This document shows positions 7,577-16,600 of a DNA stretch of 64,000 bases, one piece after another. Location of the stretch: NCBI GenBank assembly GCA_963739985.1, contig CAVUCE010000004.1, positions 62,001-126,000 of the forward strand, given 5' to 3'. The DNA comes from CAVUCE01 sp963739985. GTDB taxonomy: Bacteria > Bacteroidota > Ignavibacteria > Ignavibacteriales > Ignavibacteriaceae. The position numbers and the translations under genes are program-made. Below the pieces are notes generated by a model. The model saw only the letters and a list, made by a program, of their open reading frames with translations. It did no database searches and had not been told where the DNA came from. Position 1 is the stretch's first letter; the number at the start of each line of letters is the position of its first letter.

Positions 7577-8224
7577 TCAGTTCACCGCCTCTTCATTACT
7601 TCCAAAAGTTTTGCTTATAACTTTAACTGCACTTTCTTGTAAGATAAGTACTTGATTATTCAAAATGTCATACGTTGAAGCTTTTTCAGCTTCTAATATT
7701 TTTACTTTAGGAATATTTCTTCCTGATTTATAAACAACATCATTTTTATCAGCTGTTAAAAGCAGAACTTTTTTGCCTGAAACTTTTAAAGCATTCAAGA
7801 CACTTTCAAATTCTTTAGTTTTTGGTTTTTCAAAATTAAAATCTTCAACAACTAATATTTGTTCATCGACAACTTTGTGGCTTAAAGCCGATTTACGAGC
7901 AAGTCTTTTTACCTTTTTAGGCAAATCCTGTCGATAATCTCTTGGGCGTGGACCAAATATAGTTCCACCGCCAACCCACAAAGGAGATCTAGTTGTACCG
8001 GCTCTAGCACCGCCTCTACCTTTTTGTTTCCAAGGTTTTTTACCACCGCCGCGAACTTCGCCTCTCTCTTTAGCTTTATGAGTACCTTGTCTTTGGTTAG
8101 CTAAGTAAGACTTAACCGACAAGTATATTACATGATCATTAGGCTCAACTCCGAAAATGCTGTCTGCAAGTTCTACTTGTTTACCGGTGGAAGTGCCATC
8201 TATTTTTAAAATATCTAATTTCAT
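7577..8224 (-). CDS. rplD: Ribosomal protein L4
   Basis: L4 (215 aa), with a globular domain and a long tunnel loop; in enterobacteria it also autoregulates the S10 operon. The loop is visible as RQGTHKAKERGEVRGGGKKP, WKQKGRGGARAGTTRSPLWV and GGGTIFGPRPRDY. The C-domain ends in VLILQESAVKVISKTFG. It is 12 nt downstream of rplC. Confidence 0.96.
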   Translation of the reverse strand: MKLDILKIDGTSTGKQVELADSIFGVEPNDHVIYLSVKSYLANQRQGTHKAKERGEVRGGGKKPWKQKGRGGARAGTTRSPLWVGGGTIFGPRPRDYRQDLPKKVKRLARKSALSHKVVDEQILVVEDFNFEKPKTKEFESVLNALKVSGKKVLLLTADKNDVVYKSGRNIPKVKILEAEKASTYDILNNQVLILQESAVKVISKTFGSNEEAVN

Positions 8225-8236
8225 TGTGATACCAAC

Positions 8237-8860
8237 TTACTTCTTTATCAATTCAACAATTGAGTTTATCGAACCGGGAACAGCTCCCTTAACTAAAATA
8301 ATATTATCTTCAGCTAAAATTTTAACTACTTTAAGGTTTGAAACGGTAACATTTTCGTATCCTTTTCTACCGGCCATTCTCTGACCTTTGAAAACTCTAG
8401 AGGGATAAGAACTGGAGCCAATTGAACCCGGGGCTCTTAATCTATCGCTCTGTCCGTGAGTAGTACCGCCAACACCACTAAAACCGTGGCGCTTCATAAC
8501 ACCTTGAAAACCTTTACCTTTACTTTTAGCTCTAACTTTTATTTTTTCACCTTCTTGAAAGAGATCAACTTTAACTTCATCGCCAATTTTGAACTCGGCC
8601 ATTGAAGCAAACTTAAATTCTTTAAGATGAGCTGCAGGAGTTATATTATTTTTCTTATAGTGTCCTAATACAGGTTTTGATAAATTCTTTTCTTTTTTTG
8701 TTCCAAAACAAAGCTGAACAGCTTCATAACCGTCTTTTTCTAAAGTCTTGATTGAAACTATTTTGCAAGGACCTGCCTGTATAACAGTAACGGGAACTAA
8801 TTCTCCCTCAGCATTGAATACACTAGACATTCCTATTTTTTTTCCGATGATGCCAGACAT
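8237..8860 (-). CDS. rplC: Ribosomal protein L3
   Basis: L3 (207 aa from the chosen start). I place the start at the ATG at 8860 (MSGIIGKKIGMSSVF), which matches the family N-terminus and has GGGAG 5 nt upstream; a longer frame beginning at 8878 would add six residues and touch the rpsJ stop. GFQGVMKRHGFSGVGGTTHG and APGSIGSSSYPSRVFKGQRM are the rRNA-binding loop and signature. Confidence 0.95.
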   Translation of the reverse strand: MSGIIGKKIGMSSVFNAEGELVPVTVIQAGPCKIVSIKTLEKDGYEAVQLCFGTKKEKNLSKPVLGHYKKNNITPAAHLKEFKFASMAEFKIGDEVKVDLFQEGEKIKVRAKSKGKGFQGVMKRHGFSGVGGTTHGQSDRLRAPGSIGSSSYPSRVFKGQRMAGRKGYENVTVSNLKVVKILAEDNIILVKGAVPGSINSIVELIKK

Positions 8861-8877
8861 CTTAACTCCCAAATTCA

Positions 8878-9186
8878 TTAAAGCTTAATCTCAATATCAA
8901 CACCCGCCGGAATATCTAATTTACTTAGAGAGTCGACGGTTTTATTATTTGAATTATGAATATCTATAATTCTTTTATGTGCCCTAGTCTCAAACTGTTC
9001 TCTGGATTTTTTATCTACGTGAGGAGATCTTAAAACAGTATAAACAGTTCTTCTAGTTGGTAATGGTATTGGACCGGAAACAACAGCACCGGTACTACGC
9101 ACCGTTTTAATAATTTTTTCGGTAGATTTATCAATCAAAATATGATCGTACGATTTCAGCTTTATTCTAATCTTTTGACCAGGCAC
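8878..9186 (-). CDS. rpsJ: Ribosomal protein S10
   Basis: S10 (102 aa), also the NusE transcription antitermination factor. It starts with GTG (at 9184-9186) preceded by AAAGGAG 8 nt upstream. Conserved parts include IRIKLKSYDHILIDKSTEKI, GPIPLPTRRTVYTVLRSPHV and RAHKRIIDIHNSNNKTVDSL. It is the first gene of the S10 cluster, but a terminator hairpin lies 30 nt upstream, and no separate promoter fits in that space. Confidence 0.97.
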   Translation of the reverse strand: MPGQKIRIKLKSYDHILIDKSTEKIIKTVRSTGAVVSGPIPLPTRRTVYTVLRSPHVDKKSREQFETRAHKRIIDIHNSNNKTVDSLSKLDIPAGVDIEIKL

Positions 9187-9215
9187 TTAAATACTCCTTT
9201 TAATATTTAGACACA

Positions 9216-9243
9216 AAAAGGGAGTTTAGATTAACTCCCTTTT
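9216..9243 (-). terminator. Intrinsic terminator between tuf and rpsJ
   Basis: A perfect 11-bp stem AAAAGGGAGTT / AACTCCCTTTT with a 6-nt loop, followed on the minus strand by a T-rich tract (TTTTTGTGT). It lies just downstream of tuf and 30 nt upstream of the rpsJ start, so it should end the str operon or attenuate read-through into the S10 operon. Confidence 0.85.
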
Positions 9244-9261
9244 CGGTTAACTCATATAGTT

Positions 9262-10467
9262 TTACTCTATAATCTTAGTAACAACACCTGAACCTACTGT
9301 TCTACCGCCTTCGCGGATAGCAAAACGCAATCCTTCTTCCATAGCGATTTCAGAAATAAGCTCTACAGAAAGTTTAATGTTATCACCAGGCATAACCATT
9401 TCAGTTCCTTCCGGCAATGTAGCAACACCGGTAACATCAGTTGTTCTAAAGTAAAACTGTGGTCTATATCCGTTGAAGAATGGAGTATGACGTCCACCTT
9501 CTTCTTTTGACAAGATATAAACTTCACCTTCAAATTTTTTGTGAGGTGTAATAGTTCCGGTTTTAGCTAGAACCATTCCTCTTTCAATTTCATTTTTATC
9601 AACGCCTCTTAAAAGGATACCGGCATTATCACCAGCCATAGCAGAATCAAGTTCTTTTCTGAACATTTCAATTCCGGTTACAACTGTTTTTTTGTGAAGG
9701 CCTAATCCAATAAGTTCGACTTCCTCTTGAATTTTTACTTGTCCTCTTTCAACTCTACCTGTAGCAACTGTACCACGGCCAGTAATTGAAAAAACGTCCT
9801 CAACAGGCATCAAGAAAGGTTTATCTGAATCTCTTTCCGGTAAAGGAATATATTCGTCAACAGCTTTCATTAAATCCCAAATGCACTGCAATCTTGGATC
9901 ATCAGCCGGAGCATCACCTGAAGCAGCTTCTAAAGCTCTTAAAGCTGACCCCTGAATAATTGGAGTATCATCGCCAGGGAATTCATACTCATTTAACAAA
10001 TCTCTCAATTCAACTTCAACAAGTTCAATAAGTTCAGGATCGTCAACCAAATCAACCTTGTTCATGAAAACAACGATTTTAGGAACACCAACCTGACGCG
10101 CTAGAAGAATGTGCTCTCTTGTCTGAGGCATAGGACCGTCTGTTGCAGCAACTACTAATATAGCACCGTCCATTTGAGCTGCACCGGTAATCATGTTTTT
10201 TACATAGTCGGCGTGACCAGGACAATCAACGTGTGCATAGTGTCTGTTCTCAGTAGAATATTCTACGTGAGCAGTTGCAATAGTAATACCTCTTTCTCTT
10301 TCTTCGGGAGCATTATCGATACTATCAAAACTTCTTTGTTGCGATAAGCCCTTCTTAGCGAGAGCCATAGTGATGGCAGCTGTTAAAGTAGTTTTTCCAT
10401 GATCTACGTGACCGATTGTGCCTACGTTAACGTGAGGTTTACTCCTATCAAATTTTTCTTTTGCCAT
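9262..10467 (-). CDS. tuf: Elongation factor Tu
   Basis: EF-Tu (401 aa) brings aminoacyl-tRNA to the ribosome as a GTP complex. The G-domain has the P-loop GHVDHGKT at residues 19-26, DCPGH near residue 80, and NKVD near 136. Domains 2 and 3 follow (ITGRGTVATGRVERGQVK; FRTTDVTGVATLPEGTEMV; AIREGGRTVGSGVV). It is the last gene of the rpsL-rpsG-fusA-tuf group, 47 nt after fusA. This is the only tuf in the window, and the usual tuf slot between tRNA-Thr and tRNA-Trp near 25 kb is instead taken by rpmG. Confidence 0.99.
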   Translation of the reverse strand: MAKEKFDRSKPHVNVGTIGHVDHGKTTLTAAITMALAKKGLSQQRSFDSIDNAPEERERGITIATAHVEYSTENRHYAHVDCPGHADYVKNMITGAAQMDGAILVVAATDGPMPQTREHILLARQVGVPKIVVFMNKVDLVDDPELIELVEVELRDLLNEYEFPGDDTPIIQGSALRALEAASGDAPADDPRLQCIWDLMKAVDEYIPLPERDSDKPFLMPVEDVFSITGRGTVATGRVERGQVKIQEEVELIGLGLHKKTVVTGIEMFRKELDSAMAGDNAGILLRGVDKNEIERGMVLAKTGTITPHKKFEGEVYILSKEEGGRHTPFFNGYRPQFYFRTTDVTGVATLPEGTEMVMPGDNIKLSVELISEIAMEEGLRFAIREGGRTVGSGVVTKIIE

Positions 10468-10514
10468 CTAAAATCTCCTTTTAATTATTCTTTTTTAATA
10501 ATAATCTGTTAATA

Positions 10515-12614
10515 TTATTCAGTTGCTACTGATTTGTTACCTAAAGTTTTTTCAGCTATTTCCTCAGCAATTGACTTAGGCACTTCTGAATAATGTGCAA
10601 ACTGCATTGTGTAAATAGCGCGCCCTTGAGTCATAGATCTCAATACTGTTGCATATCCAAACATCTCTGAAAGGGGCACAGTAGACTTAATTACCTGGGC
10701 ATCTTTTCTAGCAGAAAATCCTTCGATTTTGCCTCTTCTGGAATTTAAGTCTCCCATAACATCACCTAAATATTCTTCGGGAGTAACAACTTCAACATCC
10801 ATCAACGGCTCCAAAAGAATAGGCTTAGCTTTTCTAGCACCTTCTTTAAAGGCCATAGAACCAGCTACTTTAAAGGAAACTTCATCTGAGTCAACATCAT
10901 GGTAAGAACCATCATAAATTTTCGCTTTTATATCTACAACAGGAAATCCTGCAACAACACCATTTCTCATAGATTCTTGAATTCCGGCAGATACAGCTGG
11001 TATATATTCTTTAGGAACAACACCACCAACAATAGCATTTGTAAATTCAAAACCTTTACCGGGCTCATTAGGACCAAGCTCAATCCAAACGTGACCATAT
11101 TTACCGCGACCGCCGGATTGTTTAACAAATTTACCTTCGGCTTGAACTGTATGTGAAATTGTCTCTCTATAAGCTACTTGAGGTTTACCAACGTTAGCCT
11201 CAACCTTAAATTCTCTTTTCATTCTATCAACGAGAATTTCAAGATGCAATTCGCCCATACCGCTAATTAAAGTCTGACCTGTTTCTTCATCAACCTTAAC
11301 TTTAAAGGTTGGATCTTCATCAGATAATTTAACCAATGAATCAGATAACTTATCTTGATCAGCTTTCGTTTTAGGTTCAATAGCAATTTGAATAACCGGT
11401 TCAGGAAATACGATTTTTTCAAGCATTACTGCGTCTTGTTCGTCACATAAAGTATCACCGGTTCTGGTAAATTTTAACCCAACAGCAGCAGCTATATCAC
11501 CAGCTTTAACTTCATCAACTTCTTCTCTGTGATTAGCGTGCATCTGCAACAAACGGCTAATTCTTTCTTTCTTTTCGCTGTTAGAATTATATATATATGA
11601 ACCGGCTTTAAGTGAACCGGAGTAAACCCTAAAGAAAGTCAATTTACCAACATAAGGATCATTCATTATTTTGAATGCCAATGCGGTAAATTTTTCTTCC
11701 TCATCAATTTTTCTTTTAACTAAATCATTTATCCCTATATGATGAGCTTCAATTTCTTTGAAATCGATAGGAGCAGGCAAGAAATCGATAACAGAATCGA
11801 GTAATTTCTGAACTCCTTTGTTTTTGAAAGCAGAGCCGCATAGCACAGGAATAATTTTCAATTCAATAGTAGCTTTTCTCAGAACTGTTTTAACTTCATC
11901 TTCGGTAATTTCTTCACCGCCCAAATATTTTTCGAGCAACGTATCATCAACATCAGATACAGCTTCTAACATTTCAGTTCTGTATTTTTTAGCTGTTTCC
12001 ATCAAATCTTCAGGAATCTCTATTTCATCGAATGTGGCTCCAAAAGTTTCATCATGGTACATTCTAGCTTTAAATGACATCAAATCTATAACGCCTGAAA
12101 ACATGTCACCCTCACCGATCGGTAAATTGATCGGGATTGCGTTAGCAGCTAATCTATCTTTCATCATTTGAACAGCACTGTAAAAATCAGCCCCTGTTCT
12201 ATCCATCTTATTAATAAAAGCAATTCTTGGTACATGATATTTATCAGCTTGTCTCCAAACTGTTTCTGATTGTGGTTCGACACCGCCAACTGCACAGAAA
12301 AGAGCAACTGCTCCATCAAGAACTCTCAATGATCTCTCAACCTCAACAGTAAAATCAACGTGTCCAGGAGTATCAATAATATTTATTTGGTGATCATTCC
12401 AAAAACAAGTAGTTGCAGCACTAGTAATAGTAATACCGCGTTCTTTTTCTTGCTCCATCCAATCCATAGTAGCAGCGCCGTCATGAACTTCGCCAAGTCT
12501 ATGTAATTTACCGGTATAAAATAATATACGCTCAGTTGTAGTGGTTTTACCGGCATCAATATGAGCCATAATACCAATGTTTCGAACTTTATTTATCGGG
12601 AATCTTTTAGCCAT
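10515..12614 (-). CDS. fusA: Elongation factor G
   Basis: EF-G (699 aa), the GTPase that drives translocation. The P-loop AHIDAGKT is at residues 17-24, DTPGHVDFT and NKMDRTGADF follow, and domain IV shows YGHVWIELGPNEPGKGFEF. Length and N-terminus MAKRFPINKVRNIGIMAHID agree with bacterial EF-G. It lies in the str operon, 35 nt after rpsG. Domain III/V residues were not checked for fusidic acid resistance changes. Confidence 0.98.
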   Translation of the reverse strand: MAKRFPINKVRNIGIMAHIDAGKTTTTERILFYTGKLHRLGEVHDGAATMDWMEQEKERGITITSAATTCFWNDHQINIIDTPGHVDFTVEVERSLRVLDGAVALFCAVGGVEPQSETVWRQADKYHVPRIAFINKMDRTGADFYSAVQMMKDRLAANAIPINLPIGEGDMFSGVIDLMSFKARMYHDETFGATFDEIEIPEDLMETAKKYRTEMLEAVSDVDDTLLEKYLGGEEITEDEVKTVLRKATIELKIIPVLCGSAFKNKGVQKLLDSVIDFLPAPIDFKEIEAHHIGINDLVKRKIDEEEKFTALAFKIMNDPYVGKLTFFRVYSGSLKAGSYIYNSNSEKKERISRLLQMHANHREEVDEVKAGDIAAAVGLKFTRTGDTLCDEQDAVMLEKIVFPEPVIQIAIEPKTKADQDKLSDSLVKLSDEDPTFKVKVDEETGQTLISGMGELHLEILVDRMKREFKVEANVGKPQVAYRETISHTVQAEGKFVKQSGGRGKYGHVWIELGPNEPGKGFEFTNAIVGGVVPKEYIPAVSAGIQESMRNGVVAGFPVVDIKAKIYDGSYHDVDSDEVSFKVAGSMAFKEGARKAKPILLEPLMDVEVVTPEEYLGDVMGDLNSRRGKIEGFSARKDAQVIKSTVPLSEMFGYATVLRSMTQGRAIYTMQFAHYSEVPKSIAEEIAEKTLGNKSVATE

Positions 12615-12649
12615 CCTAGTTATCTTTTCCTTAATTATTCAATCAACTT

Positions 12650-13117
12650 TTACCACTTATAATGAGCAAATGCTTTATTTGCTTCAGCCATTCTATGTGT
12701 ATCTTCTTTTTTCTTAACCGCAGAACCTTCCCCGTTAGATGCCGCGATAAGCTCAGAAGCCAATTTTAAAGACATCGATTTATCGTTTCTAGCTCTAGCA
12801 TAAGTTTTTAACCAACGCATAGCTAAAGCATTTCTTCTTTCAGGTCTAACTTCTGTAGGAACTTGATAAGTTGCACCACCAACTCTTCTGCTTCTAACTT
12901 CTATCAAAGGCTGAGTATTATTAAGTGCTTTTTTAAATACTTCCAAACCGGATTTTTTGGTTTTTTCTTCAATTAGTTCGAAGGCTTTGTACATAACATA
13001 ACGGGCTTTGGATTTTTTGCCATCGTACATAATAGAGTTAATAAATTTTGAGACCAAAATATCGTTAAATTTTGGATCTGGTTTTAAGTATATCTTTTCT
13101 GCTCTACTCTTTCTCAT
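12650..13117 (-). CDS. rpsG: Ribosomal protein S7
   Basis: S7 (155 aa) organises the 30S head and the E-site. The sequence MRKSRAEKIYLKPDPKF, then SKFINSIMYDGKKSKARYV and the signature SRRVGGATYQVPTEVRPERR are typical, ending with ANKAFAHYKW. It begins 5 nt after rpsL stops, so translation is probably coupled. Confidence 0.97.
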   Translation of the reverse strand: MRKSRAEKIYLKPDPKFNDILVSKFINSIMYDGKKSKARYVMYKAFELIEEKTKKSGLEVFKKALNNTQPLIEVRSRRVGGATYQVPTEVRPERRNALAMRWLKTYARARNDKSMSLKLASELIAASNGEGSAVKKKEDTHRMAEANKAFAHYKW

Positions 13118-13122
13118 AATCT

Positions 13123-13500
13123 TTATTTAGCCTTTGGTTTTTTTGCGCCGTATTTAGATCTTCCTTTTTTTCTATCTTCTACTCCGCTAGTATCTAAAGT
13201 GCCGCGGATAATATGATATCTTACGCCCGGTAAGTCTTTAATTCTTCCGCCTCTAATAAGGACAATGGAGTGTTCTTGTAAATTGTGCCCTTCACCAGGA
13301 ATGTAAGCTGTAACTTCCATGCTATTTGTTAGCCTTACTCTGGCAACTTTTCTAAGAGCGGAGTTAGGCTTCTTAGGTGTAGTTGTATAAACTCTTGTAC
13401 AAACACCTCTTTTTTGAGGACATGCCTCAAGAGCCGGTGCTTTTTTCTTTGCAAGTATTTGAACCCTGCCTTTTCTAACTAACTGGTTTATCGTGGGCAC
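13123..13500 (-). CDS. rpsL: Ribosomal protein S12
   Basis: S12 (125 aa) controls decoding accuracy. It starts with GTG at 13498-13500 (MPTINQLVRKGR). The decoding loops TTPKKPNSALRKVARVRLTN and GGRIKDLPGVRYHIIRG carry the lysines that are changed in streptomycin-resistant mutants, so the protein looks wild type. It is the first gene of the str group and is preceded by a clear sigma-70 type promoter at 13546-13574. Confidence 0.97.
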   Translation of the reverse strand: MPTINQLVRKGRVQILAKKKAPALEACPQKRGVCTRVYTTTPKKPNSALRKVARVRLTNSMEVTAYIPGEGHNLQEHSIVLIRGGRIKDLPGVRYHIIRGTLDTSGVEDRKKGRSKYGAKKPKAK

Positions 13501-13545
13501 TAATTAACTCCTAATGTTTTAAACCTAAAAAAATTTCAGACTCCT

Positions 13546-13574
13546 AATATAGCCTTTAGGCTAAAATTTGTCAA
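13546..13574 (-). promoter_or_regulatory. Promoter of the str operon (rpsL), with palindromic spacer
   Basis: On the minus strand TTGACA (13569-13574) and TATATT (13546-13551) are separated by exactly 17 nt, a near-consensus housekeeping promoter, 46 nt upstream of the rpsL start. The spacer contains the inverted repeat TAGCCT-AA-AGGCTA, which runs into the first two bases of the -10 box. Confidence 0.8.
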
Positions 13575-13618
13575 GAAGACATGTAATTATTTTTGCTTTT
13601 TTTAACAATTTAGACAAA

Positions 13619-13650
13619 AAAATCCGGCCCTATTAAAAGAACCGGATTTT
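13619..13650 (-). terminator. Intrinsic terminator downstream of rpoC
   Basis: Stem AAAATCCGG / CCGGATTTT (9 bp) with a 14-nt loop, followed on the minus strand by TTTTTTTGTC. It begins 13 nt after the rpoC stop codon and separates the rpoBC transcript from the rpsL promoter. Confidence 0.88.
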
Positions 13651-13662
13651 AACATAATATTT

Positions 13663-16600
13663 TTATTGTTGTGCTTGAACTTCTTCCTCGGTTTTTGGCT
13701 CTTCTGCAACTTCTTCCTCAACTTTAAGCTTTATATCTAAATATTTCTTTAAACCTGTTCCAGCAGGAATTAAGTGTCCCATCACAACATTTTCTTTTAA
13801 TCCTAACAAGTTATCAATTTTAGCTTCGGTAGCTGCATTTGCAAGAACCTTTGTAGTTTCTTGGAATGATGCTGCAGATATAAAGCTTTCAGTTGATAAT
13901 GCCGCTTGAGTAATACCTAGCAATACATGTTCGAATGTTGCAGGTTCTGCATCTCTAGCAACAATTAACTTCTTGCTCTTCTTCTTCAAGTCAGCGTTAA
14001 TTTCTCTAAATTTACTTCTAGAAATAAGTTGACCGTCTTTGAATCTTGAATCACCTTTATCTTCGATGTAAACGGTTCCCATAATCTTGTTGTTTTCTTC
14101 AATAAATTCGTTTCTATCAACAACGTCTTCTTCCAAGAATCTGGTATCACCAGGAGAAACGATTTTAATTTTTTGAAGCATTTGACGTACAATCACTTCA
14201 ATATGTTTATCGTTTATTTTTACACCTTGCAGACGGTAAACATCTTGAATTTCATTTACAAGATATTCCTGCACAGCACTTGTACCTTTAATTTTCAAGA
14301 TATCGTGCGGATTTATCGGTCCATCTGTAATTTTTTCACCAGCTGGGATTTCATCGTTTTCTTGAACAAGAACATGTTTCCCAAGCGGTACATTATATTT
14401 CTTTTCATCTGATTTATCCGGAGCAATTACAATAATTTCGCGCGAACCTTTTTTTCTAGCGCCAAATTTAACAGAACCTTCAATTTCACACACAATAGCA
14501 GTCTCTTGAGGAGAACGAGCTTCAAAAAGTTCAGTTACTCTTGGAAGACCACCTGTAATATCTCTACTCTTACTTTGTTGTTTAGAAATTTTAGCCAAGA
14601 TTGTACCGGCTGAAATCATTTCTCCTTCTTCAACAGAAATATACGCACGTGTTGGAATGTTAAATGATTTTTTAGTACCGTCTTCAGCCTCTATTGCTAT
14701 ACTCGGTGTTAAAGTTTTGTCTTTAGATTCGATAACAACTTTTTGAACGTGACCTGTTTGTTCATCTGTTACCTGCTGTAGCGTAGCACCTTCAATCATG
14801 TCAACAAATTTAACACGTCCCGGAATATCTGTTAAAATAACTGAATTATAAGGATCGTGGTTATAAAGTGCAGTACGTTTCTTAACCTGTTGGCCATCGT
14901 TAACCATTACTTCAGCGCCGTAAGGAATATCAAACTTCTTAATCTGTCTGTTGTTTTCGTCATATATTCCGACTACACCTCTACGTCCTGTAACAACTTT
15001 TACGGTACCTAAGAAATCAGATTTCTCTACATATGCTACTCTTTCAAACTTAGCGTAACCTTCAACATTTGATTCAACCTGAGATTGACTTGCAATACGT
15101 GAAGATGTACCGCCTAAGTGGAAAGTTCTAAGAGTAAGCTGAGTTCCAGGCTCACCAATTGACTGAGCAGCCACAATTCCAACTGCTTCTCCAATTTCTA
15201 CAAGCTTACCGTTAGTTAAATTTCTTCCATAACATTTAGCACAAACACCTCTTTTTGACTCGCAAGTCAGCACTGTTCTAATATAAACAGAATCAATGTT
15301 TGAGTCTTCAATCTTTTCAGCAATTTCTTCAGTAATTAATTCACCGGCTTCTATAATAACTTCATCTGTGCGTGGATCATATACATCTTCTTGAGCAACA
15401 CGGCCGGTAATTCTTTCACCAAGTGGCTCTCTTTCCTGTTCAACGTCCTTAAGTGCGGTAATTTCTATACCCAGAATGGTTCCGCAATCAATTTCAGAAA
15501 TGATTACATCTTGAGAAACGTCAACCAATCTTCTTGTTAAATAACCGGCATCAGCCGTTTTAAGAGCGGTATCGGCCAAACCTTTTCGAGCACCGTGTGT
15601 TGAAATAAAGTACTCAAGCACCGACAAACCTTCTTTAAAGTTTGCAACAATCGGGTTTTCAATAATTTCACCCGCTTGACCGGAAAGTGATTTTTGAGGT
15701 TTCATCATTAGCCCTCTCATACCGGCAAGCTGTCTTACCTGTTCTTGAGAACCTCTAGCACCGGAATCAACCATCATATGTAGTGAATTGAATCCTTGTT
15801 TGTGGACTCTAATTTTTTCCATCAAAGCTCGGGCAACATCGTTTGTAGTATGTGTCCAAACGTCAATAATCTTATTGTAACGTTCAGCATCGGTAATAAC
15901 GCCTTGTTCGTGCTCGTTAAGTATGCCTTCAACTTTTTTATTAGCCTTGGTAATTAGGTTTACTTTTTCTTCAGGAATAATCATATCGGCATAGCTAACC
16001 GAAAGACCGCCGGCAGTAGAATATCTAAAGCCAAGATCTTTAAGATCGTCTAAGAAATTAGCAGTAACTTTATTTCCAAGTTTCATGAACATTTGACCGA
16101 TAAATCCGCCAAAAGTTTTCTTAATCAATAATTGATTAAAATAGCCCATTTCTTTAGGAACAATTTGGTTGAAAATTACTCTACCAACTGTAGTGTCAAC
16201 CATTTCACCATCAATTCTAACTTTAATTTTAGCATGAAGTCCGGCAACTTTTGAATTATAAGCAATTATAACTTCTTCCATTGAACCGAAAACCATACCT
16301 TCGCCAACTTCGCCTTCCTTATACTTGGTTAAATAGTAGCATCCAAGTACGATATCCTGAGTAGGAACAACGATAGGACTTCCGTTCTGTGGTGAAAGAA
16401 TATTGTGACTACTCAACATCAATAGTGAAGCTTCCAACTGAGCTTCAAATGAAAGCGGAACGTGAACAGCCATCTGGTCACCGTCAAAGTCGGCATTAAA
16501 TGCTGTACAAACCATCGGATGAAGCTGAATAGCTCTTCCATCAATCAAAATTGGCTGAAATGCTTGAATACCCAATCTGTGCAATGTTGGTGCACGGTTA

